Source: Candidatus Brocadiaceae bacterium
GTDB taxonomy: Bacteria; Planctomycetota; Brocadiia; SM23-32
Direction of reading: 5' to 3'
Length of the DNA: 64,000 nucleotides
NCBI GenBank assembly: GCA_012728835.1
Contig: JAAYEJ010000012.1
Coordinates: forward strand, 1-64,000
Shown: positions 7,513 to 16,302 of the stretch, one piece after another
Layout of the letters: every line of letters begins with the position of its first letter
Numbering within the stretch: position 1 is the stretch's first letter
Notes under the pieces: model-generated
Seen by the model: only the letters and a program-made list of their open reading frames with translations
The model's database searches: none
What the model was told of the DNA's origin: nothing
Program-made: the position numbers and the translations under genes

Positions 7513-9723
7513 GTGCTGTGCATGCGATCCAAGGCGATGAAGGCCCTTGTGCCGTGGCCGGCGTTCGCCGAACGCCACTGGCGTGACATCCCGAACGCCC
7601 CGGGCCTGGGCTGCTTCGGCACGGGGTTTGACGGCTGGGGGGTGCAGACGAATCAGAAGTACCTCGGAGCCTGCGCCGCCCTGGCTGCGGACCCGGACTT
7701 CGATGCGGGCGCGTGCGGCATGGACCGCGAGCGGCTGTTCGAACGCGCCCTGAGCGCGCTGCGCTACTCGCTGGCCACGCACAAGAGCGGCAGCCGGCCG
7801 CGCACCGACGGGTCGCAGTGGGGATGCACCTGGATCTCCGGGCTCGGCATCGAGCGCATGATGCACGGCATCGAGGCGCTGGAGCCGCGCCTGACCGAGC
7901 GCGACCGGGAGGGCCTCCGTCGGGTACTGGTCTCGGAGGCCGAGACCCAGCTCCGGGCCGAGGTCGTCGCCGGCCTCTGGGGGGATTCGGGACGCAACAA
8001 GCCCGAGTCCAACATCTGGAACGGCGCCATCCTCGCGCGGGCGGCGCTCATGTACCCTGACCACCCCCATGCGGGGGAGTGGCGCCGGAAGGCGGACGTG
8101 TTCCTGCTCAACGGCATCTCGGTGCCCGCCGACGCCGCTGACCCGGCGCTGGGCGACCGGCACGTCGGGGCGAACTTCTTCCCGCACTACGCACTGGACC
8201 ATCACGCCTACCTCAACGTGGGCTACATGGTCATCTGCCTGAGCAACGTCGCGATGCTCCACTACGGTTTTCGGGCGCGGGGCACGGACGCCCCGGCGTC
8301 GCTCTACCACCACGCGGCGGACCTGTGGGCGCTGGTGAGGCGGCTCGTCTTCGCCAACGGACGCCTGCTGCGCATCGGCGGCGACACGCGCCAGCGCTAC
8401 TGCTACTGCCAGGACTACCTGCTGCCCGCACTCGTCTGGGCGGCCGACCACCTGCGCGATCCGCACGCCCTGATGCTGGCCGAGGGCGCCCTGGACACCA
8501 TTGCGGTCGAGCAGGGGCACAACGGCGACGGCAGCTTCGTCGGGCGGCGCCTGGGGCACATCGCGCGGACGAACCCCTACTACTACACGCGGCTGGAGTC
8601 GGACAAGGCCGTCGTGCTCAGCATGACGGCGCAGTGGGTCCGGCGGTTCGGCATCCGCGCCCCGGCGCCGGACGTGTCTTTCGAGGAGTCGGTCCGGGGC
8701 GGCTGGGAGGAGCGCGAGCACGGCGCGGCCTTTCATCGGTGCCCGACGCGCATCGTGAGCTGGAGCTGGCGCGCTGCCGAGCGGCCGCAGGGGCTCTGCC
8801 TGCCCCCGGACGGCGCGCACATGGCCGAATGGGAGGAGAACCTGGCCGGCAGGGTGGCCCCGGCCGGCGTTTCGGGGCGGCGCAGGGTGCTCTGGCAATG
8901 GGTCCGCTCCTTCGACGGCGGGTTCCTGACGATGGGGAGGGTCAACGAGGGCGCCGATGTCTACCTGGCGGAAGGCTACCGGGCCTCCGATCTGATCGAC
9001 CACCGCATTGCCTTCGCCGCCCTGCCGGACGGCCACACGGCGGTGCGGCTCGAGCGGGCGGCCATCGGCGGCGTGCGCGTCTACCTGCGCCGCGTCGAGG
9101 GCGTCTCGCTGCGGATCGCCAACGACCTGTTCAACGGTATGAGTCGCACCTACTACCATGCGGGAGGCGAGCACGTGTCCGCCCCGCCGCGGGGCGACGA
9201 CCGTGTGGATTTCCGCTCCGCGTGGGTGAACGTCGAGGACCGACTGGGCCTTGTCGGCGTCTACGGGGCCCCAGGCTGGTCGCTCGTGCGTGAAGCCGAG
9301 CGCAGCGGCGGGCACGCCGGCAGCATCTTCAGCGACCGGCTCTGCTATCCGGCGCGGGCCGAGATGCACGACGTCTTCGGGCCGGCCGACGTGCTCGACA
9401 CCGGCTGCCTGATCGTCGCCTCGGTGGACCGCGCGGCCACGGAGGCGCTCTCCGGGCGGGCGGCCGGGCGCCTGGCCTGCGCCGAGGATCACGGCCGCGC
9501 CGTGCTGGTCGAGGGCCGCGACGGTTGCCGCTACCTGCTGGCCGTCAACTTCTCGTCGTCGCTGATGGGGGTGACCCCCGACCTGTCCGGCCCGGCCGAA
9601 CTCGTCGATCTCTGCACCGGGAGCAGGGTCTCGGCCGACGGCGAGGGCGGGTCGCGTCTGCCCGTGGCGCCGCAGGCGGCGGCTCTGTATCGTGTGGCGG
9701 TCTACGGAAAGGACGGACGGTGA
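7513..9723 (+). CDS. large lyase/glycosidase-like protein, family not recognised
   Basis: A 736-residue protein. I do not recognise a named family. The first ~400 residues are helix-rich with repeated aromatic and His/Asn patches (DGSQWGCTWISGLGIERM, SNIWNGAI, NFFPHYALDHHAYLNVGYM, GDTRQRYCYCQDY), suggesting an alpha/alpha toroid. The rest is strand-rich, like the beta-sandwich of heparinase or alginate-lyase proteins. Paired aromatic motifs such as NPYYYTRLESDKAV and SRTYYHAGGEHV are typical of polysaccharide lyases. No signal peptide is seen, so it would act inside the cell. GTG 7513 is chosen because AGGAG lies 6 nt upstream; ATG 7522 is the alternative. It sits between the DSD1-like and GNAT genes in one operon. 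Confidence 0.55.
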   Translation: MLCMRSKAMKALVPWPAFAERHWRDIPNAPGLGCFGTGFDGWGVQTNQKYLGACAALAADPDFDAGACGMDRERLFERALSALRYSLATHKSGSRPRTDGSQWGCTWISGLGIERMMHGIEALEPRLTERDREGLRRVLVSEAETQLRAEVVAGLWGDSGRNKPESNIWNGAILARAALMYPDHPHAGEWRRKADVFLLNGISVPADAADPALGDRHVGANFFPHYALDHHAYLNVGYMVICLSNVAMLHYGFRARGTDAPASLYHHAADLWALVRRLVFANGRLLRIGGDTRQRYCYCQDYLLPALVWAADHLRDPHALMLAEGALDTIAVEQGHNGDGSFVGRRLGHIARTNPYYYTRLESDKAVVLSMTAQWVRRFGIRAPAPDVSFEESVRGGWEEREHGAAFHRCPTRIVSWSWRAAERPQGLCLPPDGAHMAEWEENLAGRVAPAGVSGRRRVLWQWVRSFDGGFLTMGRVNEGADVYLAEGYRASDLIDHRIAFAALPDGHTAVRLERAAIGGVRVYLRRVEGVSLRIANDLFNGMSRTYYHAGGEHVSAPPRGDDRVDFRSAWVNVEDRLGLVGVYGAPGWSLVREAERSGGHAGSIFSDRLCYPARAEMHDVFGPADVLDTGCLIVASVDRAATEALSGRAAGRLACAEDHGRAVLVEGRDGCRYLLAVNFSSSLMGVTPDLSGPAELVDLCTGSRVSADGEGGSRLPVAPQAAALYRVAVYGKDGR

Positions 9724-10256
9724 TGATCATACGCGCTGCGAGATTGGAGGATCTGGACCGGCTCATGGCCCTGCATGAGCGCCTCCAGGTGCATCACGAG
9801 TCCGTCGAGCCCCGGATATGGCGGCCCGAGTTCTACGCGATGGCCCAGCGCCGGTCCATTCACGACGAGAACATCCGCTCCGCCAACGGGGCGGTCTACG
9901 TGGCCGAGGAGGGGGACGAGATCGTCGGGTTCCTCTCGGGCCGGGTGGAGGAGCGCGAAGGCACGACGCCGGGCGTCGTGGGCTACGTCCAGACGGCGTA
10001 CATCGGCGAGGAGTGGCGGGGGCGCGGGGTCGGCACGGCGCTGGTCGCGCGGCTGTTCGAGTTCTTCGAGTCGAAGGGCGTCGAGGAGGCGTCGGTCCGT
10101 TACGTCCTCGCCAACCGGGGGGCGGCGCAGTTCTGGGAGGGTTTCGGGTTCCTCCCCATGGTCTGCACCGCCAACGCGCGGCTGTCCGAACTGCGCCTGC
10201 GGCTGGCAGAGCGAAGCGAACGGGCCGAGCGGCGCCGGAAGGAAGACAAGGGCTGA
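9723..10256 (+). CDS. GNAT-family N-acetyltransferase
   Basis: A 177-residue protein with the GNAT order: N-terminal IIRAARLEDLDRLMALH, a central AVYVAEEGDEIVGFLSGRV strand pair, the acetyl-CoA pyrophosphate loop EEWRGRGVGTALVARL (near residues 97-112) and a late ANRGAAQFWEGFGF helix-strand. The C-terminal tail is a charged helix. ATG 9723 overlaps the stop of the previous gene as TGATG, so it is the last gene of the RidA/DSD1-like operon. The substrate is unknown; the operon context suggests an amino acid or amino sugar. Confidence 0.8.
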   Translation: MIIRAARLEDLDRLMALHERLQVHHESVEPRIWRPEFYAMAQRRSIHDENIRSANGAVYVAEEGDEIVGFLSGRVEEREGTTPGVVGYVQTAYIGEEWRGRGVGTALVARLFEFFESKGVEEASVRYVLANRGAAQFWEGFGFLPMVCTANARLSELRLRLAERSERAERRRKEDKG

Positions 10257-10270
10257 GGCCGCGCCTCCTC

Positions 10271-10288
10271 GCCCGGCGGCTCCCGGGC
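10271..10288. terminator. possible bidirectional terminator hairpin
   Basis: GCCCGG (10271-10276) pairs with CCGGGC (10283-10288) across a 6-nt loop in the 39-nt space between the convergent GNAT and ABC exporter genes. Outer bases CTGAG and CTCAG can extend it. No T-run is present. Confidence 0.4.
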
Positions 10289-10295
10289 AGGCCGC

Positions 10296-12032
10296 TCAGA
10301 GCACCCCGTGGGCGTAGAGTTCGCTGTAGTAGCCGTGGCGCTCGAGCAGCTCCTCGTGGCGGCCCTCCTCCACAACTCGGCCGCGCCGCAGGACGTAGGT
10401 ATAGTCCGCCTGCCGGACGGTCGAGAGGCGGTGCGCGATCACCAGCGTCGTGCGGCCGCGGCAGAGTTCCTCCATGGCCGCCCGGATGAGCGTCTCCGAC
10501 TCGGTGTCCAGCGAGGACGTGGCCTCATCGAAGATCAGGATGGGCGGGTTCTTCAGGAAGACGCGGGCGATCGAGATGCGCTGCTTCTGTCCGCCCGAGA
10601 GCCGAACGCCGCGTTCGCCGGTCAGGGTGTCGAACCCGTCGGGCAGCGACACGATGAAGTCGTAGATGTTGGCCGACTTCGCCGCCCGGATCACTTCCTG
10701 TTCGGTCGCCTCCGGCCGGCCGAACAGGATGTTCTCGCGGATGGTCGTGTCGAACAGGAAGACGTCCTGCTGGACGAGCCCGATGCTCTCTCGCAGCGAT
10801 CGCTGCTGCAGGTCCAGCACGTCGATCCCGTCGATGGTGATCCGCCCGCGCGTGCACTCGTAGAAGCGCGGAATGAGTGAGGCCAGGGTGGACTTGCCGG
10901 CGCCCGATTCGCCCACCAGGGCGACCGTCCGCCCCTGCGGCAGGCGGATCGAAACGTCCTCGAGGATCCACTCGTCCGAATCGTCGTACCGGAAGCAGAC
11001 GTCTTCGAACCGCACGTCGCCGCGGATCGCGCTCGGCCGGACCGCCGCCGGCCGATCCACGATGTCCGGCTCGACGTCCATGACCTCCGTGAAGCGTTCG
11101 AACGATGCGAGCCCCTGCTGGAACTGCTCGATGAAGTTCACGAACCGGCGCATGGGGTTCATGATGTAGGGCACGTACAGCAGGAACCCGATCAGGTCCG
11201 CCAGGTCGATCGTGCCCCCGTGCACGAGGAACACGCCCCCGCCGATGATCACCACCGTGTAGCACTCAATGAAGAACATCATCCCGCTGTGGAAGGCGGC
11301 CATCGTGGCGTACATGCCCTCCTTGGCGCAGCGGAACTCGCTGTTGACGCCGCCGAACTTCTCGACTTCGAAGTCCTCGTTCGTGAACGATTTGACCTCG
11401 CGGATGCCCTGGATCGAGTTCTCGACGCTGCTGTTGATGTCGGCGATGCGCTCGCGCACCCGGCGAAACGCATTGCGCATCCGCATGCCATAGATATACC
11501 CCCAGACGGCCATGAAGGGCAGGGGGATCAGCGCGATCAGCGCCAGCGACCACGAGAACCACCACATCACGACGAAGGCGCCCACAAGGCTCAGCCCGGA
11601 GACAATGACGTCCTCCGGGCAGTGATGGGCCATCTCGGCGACGTTGAACAGGTCGTTGGCGATGCGCGAGATCAGGTGGCCCGTCTTCGTGTTGTCGTAG
11701 TACTTGAACGACAGCTTCTGGAGGTGGCGGAACAGGTCGGCGCGCATGTCGGCCTCCATGCGCGTGCCCAGCACGTGGCCCCACTTCGTGTTGACGTACG
11801 CGGCGATGCTCAGCAGGCCGGTCAGCACGGCTACCGTGCCCAGCACCGTCCAGACTCGGCCCATGCTGCCGGCCGGCAGGTCGTACTTGAGCATGTTGCG
11901 GATCAGGAGCGGTATGCACAGCGCCAGCCCCGAGCGGACGAGGGCCGTCCCCATGTCCAGCGCGAAGAGCGCACGGTAGGGCCGGTAGTAGCGGACGAAC
12001 CGGCGCATCAGATCGGTGTTCCCGGATGCCAC
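10296..12032 (-). CDS. ABC exporter, fused membrane and ATPase domains (MsbA/lipid A-export type)
   Basis: A 578-residue half-transporter: six membrane helices in roughly residues 15-300, with the type I exporter loop EGIR-like SIQGIREVKSFTNE near 215, followed by a complete nucleotide-binding domain. Walker A is GESGAGKST (near 373), the signature LSGGQKQRISIAR, Walker B ILIFDEATSSLD (near 497) and the H-loop VIAHRLSTV. It should work as a homodimer exporting a lipid, glycolipid or drug from the inner membrane. GTG 12032 has GGGAGG 8 nt upstream. It is a single gene with its own promoter. The exported substrate cannot be told from sequence. Confidence 0.92.
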   Translation of the reverse strand: MASGNTDLMRRFVRYYRPYRALFALDMGTALVRSGLALCIPLLIRNMLKYDLPAGSMGRVWTVLGTVAVLTGLLSIAAYVNTKWGHVLGTRMEADMRADLFRHLQKLSFKYYDNTKTGHLISRIANDLFNVAEMAHHCPEDVIVSGLSLVGAFVVMWWFSWSLALIALIPLPFMAVWGYIYGMRMRNAFRRVRERIADINSSVENSIQGIREVKSFTNEDFEVEKFGGVNSEFRCAKEGMYATMAAFHSGMMFFIECYTVVIIGGGVFLVHGGTIDLADLIGFLLYVPYIMNPMRRFVNFIEQFQQGLASFERFTEVMDVEPDIVDRPAAVRPSAIRGDVRFEDVCFRYDDSDEWILEDVSIRLPQGRTVALVGESGAGKSTLASLIPRFYECTRGRITIDGIDVLDLQQRSLRESIGLVQQDVFLFDTTIRENILFGRPEATEQEVIRAAKSANIYDFIVSLPDGFDTLTGERGVRLSGGQKQRISIARVFLKNPPILIFDEATSSLDTESETLIRAAMEELCRGRTTLVIAHRLSTVRQADYTYVLRRGRVVEEGRHEELLERHGYYSELYAHGVL

Positions 12033-12122
12033 GTGGCCAACCTCCCGACGATCCCGGCCGGCGGCGGCCTCTGTCGGACCGTCCCCGCGGTGGTGTCCAG
12101 ATCGGAGCCCCCTGCACCACCC

Positions 12123-12151
12123 ATTCTATGCAGCGCCCACAGGCCGCGCAA
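12123..12151 (-). promoter_or_regulatory. sigma70-type promoter for the ABC exporter
   Basis: On the minus strand: TTGCGC (12151-12146), 17-nt spacer, TAGAAT (12128-12123). The predicted start near 12116 gives a leader of about 84 nt. Confidence 0.55.
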
Positions 12152-12201
12152 CATTCGATGCGACGCCGCACGGGCGGGTGGGCACACGGTGGCTGTCCCC
12201 G

Positions 12202-12230
12202 TTGACGTTCCCCCCAACCGTATGTACGCT
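12202..12230 (+). promoter_or_regulatory. weak candidate promoter for the SGNH gene
   Basis: TTGACG (12202-12207), 17-nt spacer, TACGCT (12225-12230). Good -35, poor -10, and more than 200 nt from the start codon. Confidence 0.3.
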
Positions 12231-12452
12231 GGAGGCGTGCGTTTTCGCGGTGTCGGGAATGCACGATGTTGGGAAGACTGTCCCGGAGTCAACCGGAGCC
12301 GCACGGCGCCGGTGCCGCTCGAGGCGTGATATGTTGCCGAAGAGGGTACTCCCCATACCACTCCGGGGTGTGGTGTGGAACTCGGCGGCCTTCTCTGCCG
12401 GCGGCCCCGCGTTCGTCCACCATGCGCCATGACGCAACCCGAGGATCGAGCA

Positions 12453-13571
12453 ATGGCCGTACTGACCGCTGATGAGGCCGAAGCCTCTGCCCGAGCGCAC
12501 GAGCGGGAGACGCCCTCCTGGCCTCGTCTTTGTCTGTCGGCCCGCCAGTGGCTGGTGGCGGCGGCGCTGCTGCTGTCAGTGTTTGCGGTCACGCCGGCGG
12601 TCTGGTCCCGGTTCGAGCCGCTCGATCAGGATCCGGACCACCGGATCGCCCGTGCACTGAACACCGATTACTGGCAGATCGGCCGCTACTGCCGGCAGGC
12701 CGCCGTGCAGGGCCGGGTCATGCTGCTGGGCGATTCGCTCGTGTGGGGGCAGTACGTCGGCCGGAAGGAGACGCTCGGCCACTATCTGAACCGGATGGCC
12801 GGCGAGGCACGGTTCGCCAATCTGGGCCTGGACGGCGGTCACCCGGCTGCCCTGGCCGGGCTGATCGAGTACCACGGCGACGCCATCGCCGGCTGCCGCG
12901 TCATCGTCCACTGCAACCCCCTCTGGATGCGTTCCGCACGGCACGACCTCAGCGGGGTCCCGGGCACGAGCGTCCACCATGACCGCCTGGTGCCCCAGTT
13001 CGTGCAGCCGCCCCCGGCCTACAGGGCGTCCTGGGCGCACCGGGCCGGCACGGTTCTTGAGCGCGAGGTGCCGTTCTTCGGCTGGGCCCATCACCTGCGC
13101 GCGACCCGGCTCGGCCAGGCCGCGCTGCCGATGTGGACGCTCGAAAGCCCCTATCGGCTCCCGCCGGCCGATCCGGGGCAGGGGCCCGGGCACGACGCCG
13201 CGTCCCGGCCCGGAGGCGGGCCGGCCCCTCTGGCGATCGCCTGGGTGGACCCGGACGAGTCGTACCAGTGGCGTTCGTTCCGCCGGGCCATCCGGCGGCT
13301 GCGTGAGCGCGGCAACGAGGTCTTCGTTGTGCTGGGGCCGATCAACGAGCACGCTCTGGCACCCGAGTGCCGCCGGCGATACGAGGGCCTGCGGGCGGCC
13401 ATGGCGCTCTGGCTCACCGAGCATTGGGTCCCGCACGCCGTGCCGGCCGCCCTGCCGGCGGAGCTGTATGCCGACGCCGGCCACCCGCTGGCGGAGGGCT
13501 ACGCGCTGCTGGCGGCGCGACTGTACGACGACGCGGGGTTCAGACGGTTCGTGGGAGCCGACGGGCCGTGA
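12453..13571 (+). CDS. membrane-anchored SGNH/GDSL-like hydrolase
   Basis: A 372-residue protein with one N-terminal membrane segment (about residues 30-48, rich in Ala/Leu/Val) and a periplasmic SGNH-type domain. The nucleophile block is MLLGDSLVWGQ (D94, S95), an Asn/Gly block follows in FANLGLDGGHP, and the catalytic Asp/His pair is YADAGHPLAEGY (D341, H344). Such proteins are often carbohydrate or lipid O-acyl esterases. ATG 12453 is preceded by GAGG with an 8-nt gap; ATG 12429 is in frame but has no ribosome site. It precedes the GH9/GH2-like cluster on the same strand, so it may deacylate the same polymers. Confidence 0.65.
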   Translation: MAVLTADEAEASARAHERETPSWPRLCLSARQWLVAAALLLSVFAVTPAVWSRFEPLDQDPDHRIARALNTDYWQIGRYCRQAAVQGRVMLLGDSLVWGQYVGRKETLGHYLNRMAGEARFANLGLDGGHPAALAGLIEYHGDAIAGCRVIVHCNPLWMRSARHDLSGVPGTSVHHDRLVPQFVQPPPAYRASWAHRAGTVLEREVPFFGWAHHLRATRLGQAALPMWTLESPYRLPPADPGQGPGHDAASRPGGGPAPLAIAWVDPDESYQWRSFRRAIRRLRERGNEVFVVLGPINEHALAPECRRRYEGLRAAMALWLTEHWVPHAVPAALPAELYADAGHPLAEGYALLAARLYDDAGFRRFVGADGP

Positions 13572-13666
13572 GCGCGGGGCCGTGGTCGGGAGGCCTGCGG
13601 CGCGTGCCTGCCGAGGAGCCCGGGCGTGGCCCCCTCGAAGCCCCGAACCCCCGCCTCCCGGACGGG

Positions 13667-13695
13667 TTGGCTGGTTCGTCGCGATCAAGTAGTGT
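13667..13695 (+). promoter_or_regulatory. candidate promoter for the GH9 gene cluster
   Basis: TTGGCT (13667-13672), 17-nt spacer, TAGTGT (13690-13695). Spacing is ideal and the hexamers moderate. It lies in the 200-nt gap before the GH9 gene. Confidence 0.35.
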
Positions 13696-13773
13696 ACCAT
13701 GCGATGACTGAGCGGCCGGCGCGGGCGCGTGGGCAGGGCGCCGGATGCTGCCTCGCGAGGGAGGGAGTCGGAC

Positions 13774-16227
13774 ATGCGGAGTCGCGGAGGTTACGGTTGG
13801 GCGGCGCTTGTGTTCTGCCTCTGCCTGGTGCCGCCCGCCCGGGGCGCGCAGAGCGAGTGGACGCCGGAGAAGGTCGCCGAGGCCACGCGCCTGGGCGAGA
13901 TCACGTTCTTCAGGGAGAAAACGACGCGGGAGACCACCCGGGGGCCCCAGAGGTGGTTCCTGTGGGCGGCAGTGGAGTCCGGTCGGGTGGAGGGGCTGGG
14001 GTCCGCGGCCACCGCCCTGCCGACCGCCGAAGCGGCGAGGGATGGCGAACTGGGCCTGCACCTGGACCTGAACATCGCCGGGGAGAACCCGGTCTGGAGC
14101 ATCCAGATCGCGGCCGAGATCACCCCGCCGATCGCCCACATCGCCCGCACCAAGAACCTGTTCGACGTCTACGCGTACCGGTCGCAGGGGACGCTGGAGT
14201 TCGACCTGCGCGGGGAGGCCCGCGGCAAGGGGCTCGCCGTGGCCTTCTACGCACCGAACGAAGGCAGCGTCATGCCGCAGTGGACGCCGCTGGACGCCTA
14301 CCTGGCCGACACCACCGACTGGCAGCGCGTGGCCGTGCCGGTGCGCGACATGGACCTGAGCGATTCGAGGAACGACCTGCACGTCGCCAGCCGGGTGCTC
14401 ATCGGCGGGCGCGGCTACGCCGGCCGGCTGCAGATCGATCTGGACAACATCGTGCTGCGTTCGGACGGCCCGGAACCCGAGCGAGGCCCCGTGCGCCTGA
14501 ACCACGTCGGCTATCTGCCGGCGGCCCCGAAGGTGGCGCTGGTGGCCGGCAGCCGGCTGTTCGACATCGCCGGGCGGCCCTTCACGGTGCGCGCCGTGGG
14601 TCAGGACGGCGAGCCCGCCGGCGAGCCCGTGCTGCGCGGCGAGCTGGCCTTCCGCGCGGCATTCGAGCCGCGGACCTACGGCGAGTGGGTCTATGAGGCC
14701 GACTTCAGCGCCCTGCGGCGTCCCGGGCGCTACGTCCTCGAGGTGCCCGGGGTGGGGCGTTCGGTGGCCTTCTACGTGCATGAGGCGGTCTACGACTACC
14801 TGTACTACCACATGGCGCGCATGTTCATGTACCAGCGCAGCGGCGACTGCGCCCTGCCGGAGACCGTGGCCTTCGAATGGGCACGCGGGCCGTGCTACAC
14901 GGCCCCGACGCCATTCCAGAGCGACCCGACGAAGACGCGCCGCATCCTGCACGGGTGGATCGACGCCGGCGACGCCCGCGTCTACCCGCACGGGTTCGAC
15001 GTGGGGTTCCTCATGCAGGGCTGGGAGTTCACGCAGGAGAAGCACTTTGACGGCCAGCTCAACCTGCCTGAGAGCGGCAACGGCATCCCCGACTTCCTGG
15101 ACGAACTGCGCTGGAAGGTGACCTACTTCCGCGAGATGCAGCTCGACAACGGGGCCGTGCTCGGATACGTTCTGCCGTCGACCCGCAGCGGCAGCAATCC
15201 CGATCTGGGCCGCAACAAGGGCTGGGACAACGACCCCGACCCGCGCGTCATCGTGGACCGCATCGACTACGAGCGCAGTGCGCGGCTCGGCGCCGGCATG
15301 GCCGGCATGGCGCGGCTGATCCGGCCCTATGATCCGGACGATGCGGCGGCCTTCGGCGCGGCCGCCCGGCGCGCCTGGGACTACGCGCGGCAGAACGAGC
15401 CGGCGGAGCGGCCGGGTCGCGCGGCCGGCTGGCACGACGACGTGCTCTGGCTGGCTGTCGAACTCTGGCGGCTTACCGGCGAGGCGGAATACCACGACGT
15501 CGTGCGCGAACTCGCCGACACGGCGGGACGGTGGGACAGCAACGCCTGGAAGGACGACTCGGCCCCGCTGGCATGGGTCTCGTATGCGCAGGACGAACGG
15601 GCAGACCCGGCCCTGCGGGAGGCCTTCGTGCGGCGCTTCGTCGGCCAGCTCGACGTGCTGTTCGATCTCTCGGCCGGCGACCCCTACCGCATCGCCGTCT
15701 GCCCCCACGGGTGGTTCCACTCGCCGCCCCGGCTCGGCCACACGGCCGCGCTGCTGACGATGGCATGGAAGCTCACCGGGCAGGACCGCTACCGCGACCT
15801 GGCGCAGGAGTTCGTCGATTACGTCTGCGGGCGGAATATCTACCGCCTGTGCGACGTGACGAACGTGGCCGAGGAGACGTTCAGCACGCCGTTCAACATG
15901 TACGAATGGACGCCCGGCCGCACCGCCTGGATGCCGGGCTACGTCTGCTACATGAGCGTCGATCAGGGCGGCAACCTGTCCCGCTTCGCCGCCCGGCGCA
16001 TGCGCGTGACGCGCTGGAACTGGTACTTCGGCGAGCCGGCGATCGGGATGAACCAGGGGATGGTCATCGCGTGCATGATGCTGATGGAGGGCAGGCGCTA
16101 CGACGACCTGATTGAGCTGGGGGCGTTCCCGGGCGTCCGGCCCTTCCGGCCGGGCCTGCCGTTCGCGCCCACGCCGGTGGGCGGCTCCTGGGGCGCCGAG
16201 CCCGTGGTGCCCGCCCGGATCGAGTGA
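13774..16227 (+). CDS. secreted glycoside hydrolase family 9 protein with N-terminal Ig-like domain
   Basis: An 817-residue protein. A signal peptide covers residues 1-25 (MRSR, a hydrophobic core, then ARGA). A beta-sandwich region (to about 245) resembles a sugar-binding module. The cellulase N-terminal Ig-like domain opens with VRLNHVGYLPAAPKVALV. The (alpha/alpha)6 barrel follows, with WIDAGDARVYPHGFDV holding the catalytic-base aspartates (D397, D400), LPESGNGIPDFLDEL, and WYFGEPAIGMNQGM holding the proton-donor glutamate (E754). The active site looks intact, so it should cleave beta-1,4 glucans or related beta-glycans outside the cytoplasm. ATG 13774 has GAGGGAG upstream. The GH2-like gene starts 75 nt downstream. 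Confidence 0.85.
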   Translation: MRSRGGYGWAALVFCLCLVPPARGAQSEWTPEKVAEATRLGEITFFREKTTRETTRGPQRWFLWAAVESGRVEGLGSAATALPTAEAARDGELGLHLDLNIAGENPVWSIQIAAEITPPIAHIARTKNLFDVYAYRSQGTLEFDLRGEARGKGLAVAFYAPNEGSVMPQWTPLDAYLADTTDWQRVAVPVRDMDLSDSRNDLHVASRVLIGGRGYAGRLQIDLDNIVLRSDGPEPERGPVRLNHVGYLPAAPKVALVAGSRLFDIAGRPFTVRAVGQDGEPAGEPVLRGELAFRAAFEPRTYGEWVYEADFSALRRPGRYVLEVPGVGRSVAFYVHEAVYDYLYYHMARMFMYQRSGDCALPETVAFEWARGPCYTAPTPFQSDPTKTRRILHGWIDAGDARVYPHGFDVGFLMQGWEFTQEKHFDGQLNLPESGNGIPDFLDELRWKVTYFREMQLDNGAVLGYVLPSTRSGSNPDLGRNKGWDNDPDPRVIVDRIDYERSARLGAGMAGMARLIRPYDPDDAAAFGAAARRAWDYARQNEPAERPGRAAGWHDDVLWLAVELWRLTGEAEYHDVVRELADTAGRWDSNAWKDDSAPLAWVSYAQDERADPALREAFVRRFVGQLDVLFDLSAGDPYRIAVCPHGWFHSPPRLGHTAALLTMAWKLTGQDRYRDLAQEFVDYVCGRNIYRLCDVTNVAEETFSTPFNMYEWTPGRTAWMPGYVCYMSVDQGGNLSRFAARRMRVTRWNWYFGEPAIGMNQGMVIACMMLMEGRRYDDLIELGAFPGVRPFRPGLPFAPTPVGGSWGAEPVVPARIE

Positions 16228-16302
16228 TCGGGCGCGATGGCGGCATCGGCCCCTCGTCCGCTCGCCGATGAACAGGGAAACAGACAAACGGAGAGACGAC
16301 GG

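Larger units (their letters stand above)
12033..12452. other. divergent intergenic region
   Basis: 420 nt between the ABC exporter and the SGNH gene. It holds a good minus-strand promoter (12123-12151) and a weaker plus-strand candidate (12202-12230). I see no gene or RNA element otherwise. Confidence 0.6.

Noticed and set aside
7411-9492. A 693-codon minus-strand open frame across the lyase-like gene
   Set aside because: Its translation lacks any motif and has no ribosome site. The plus-strand frame fits the operon spacing on both sides.
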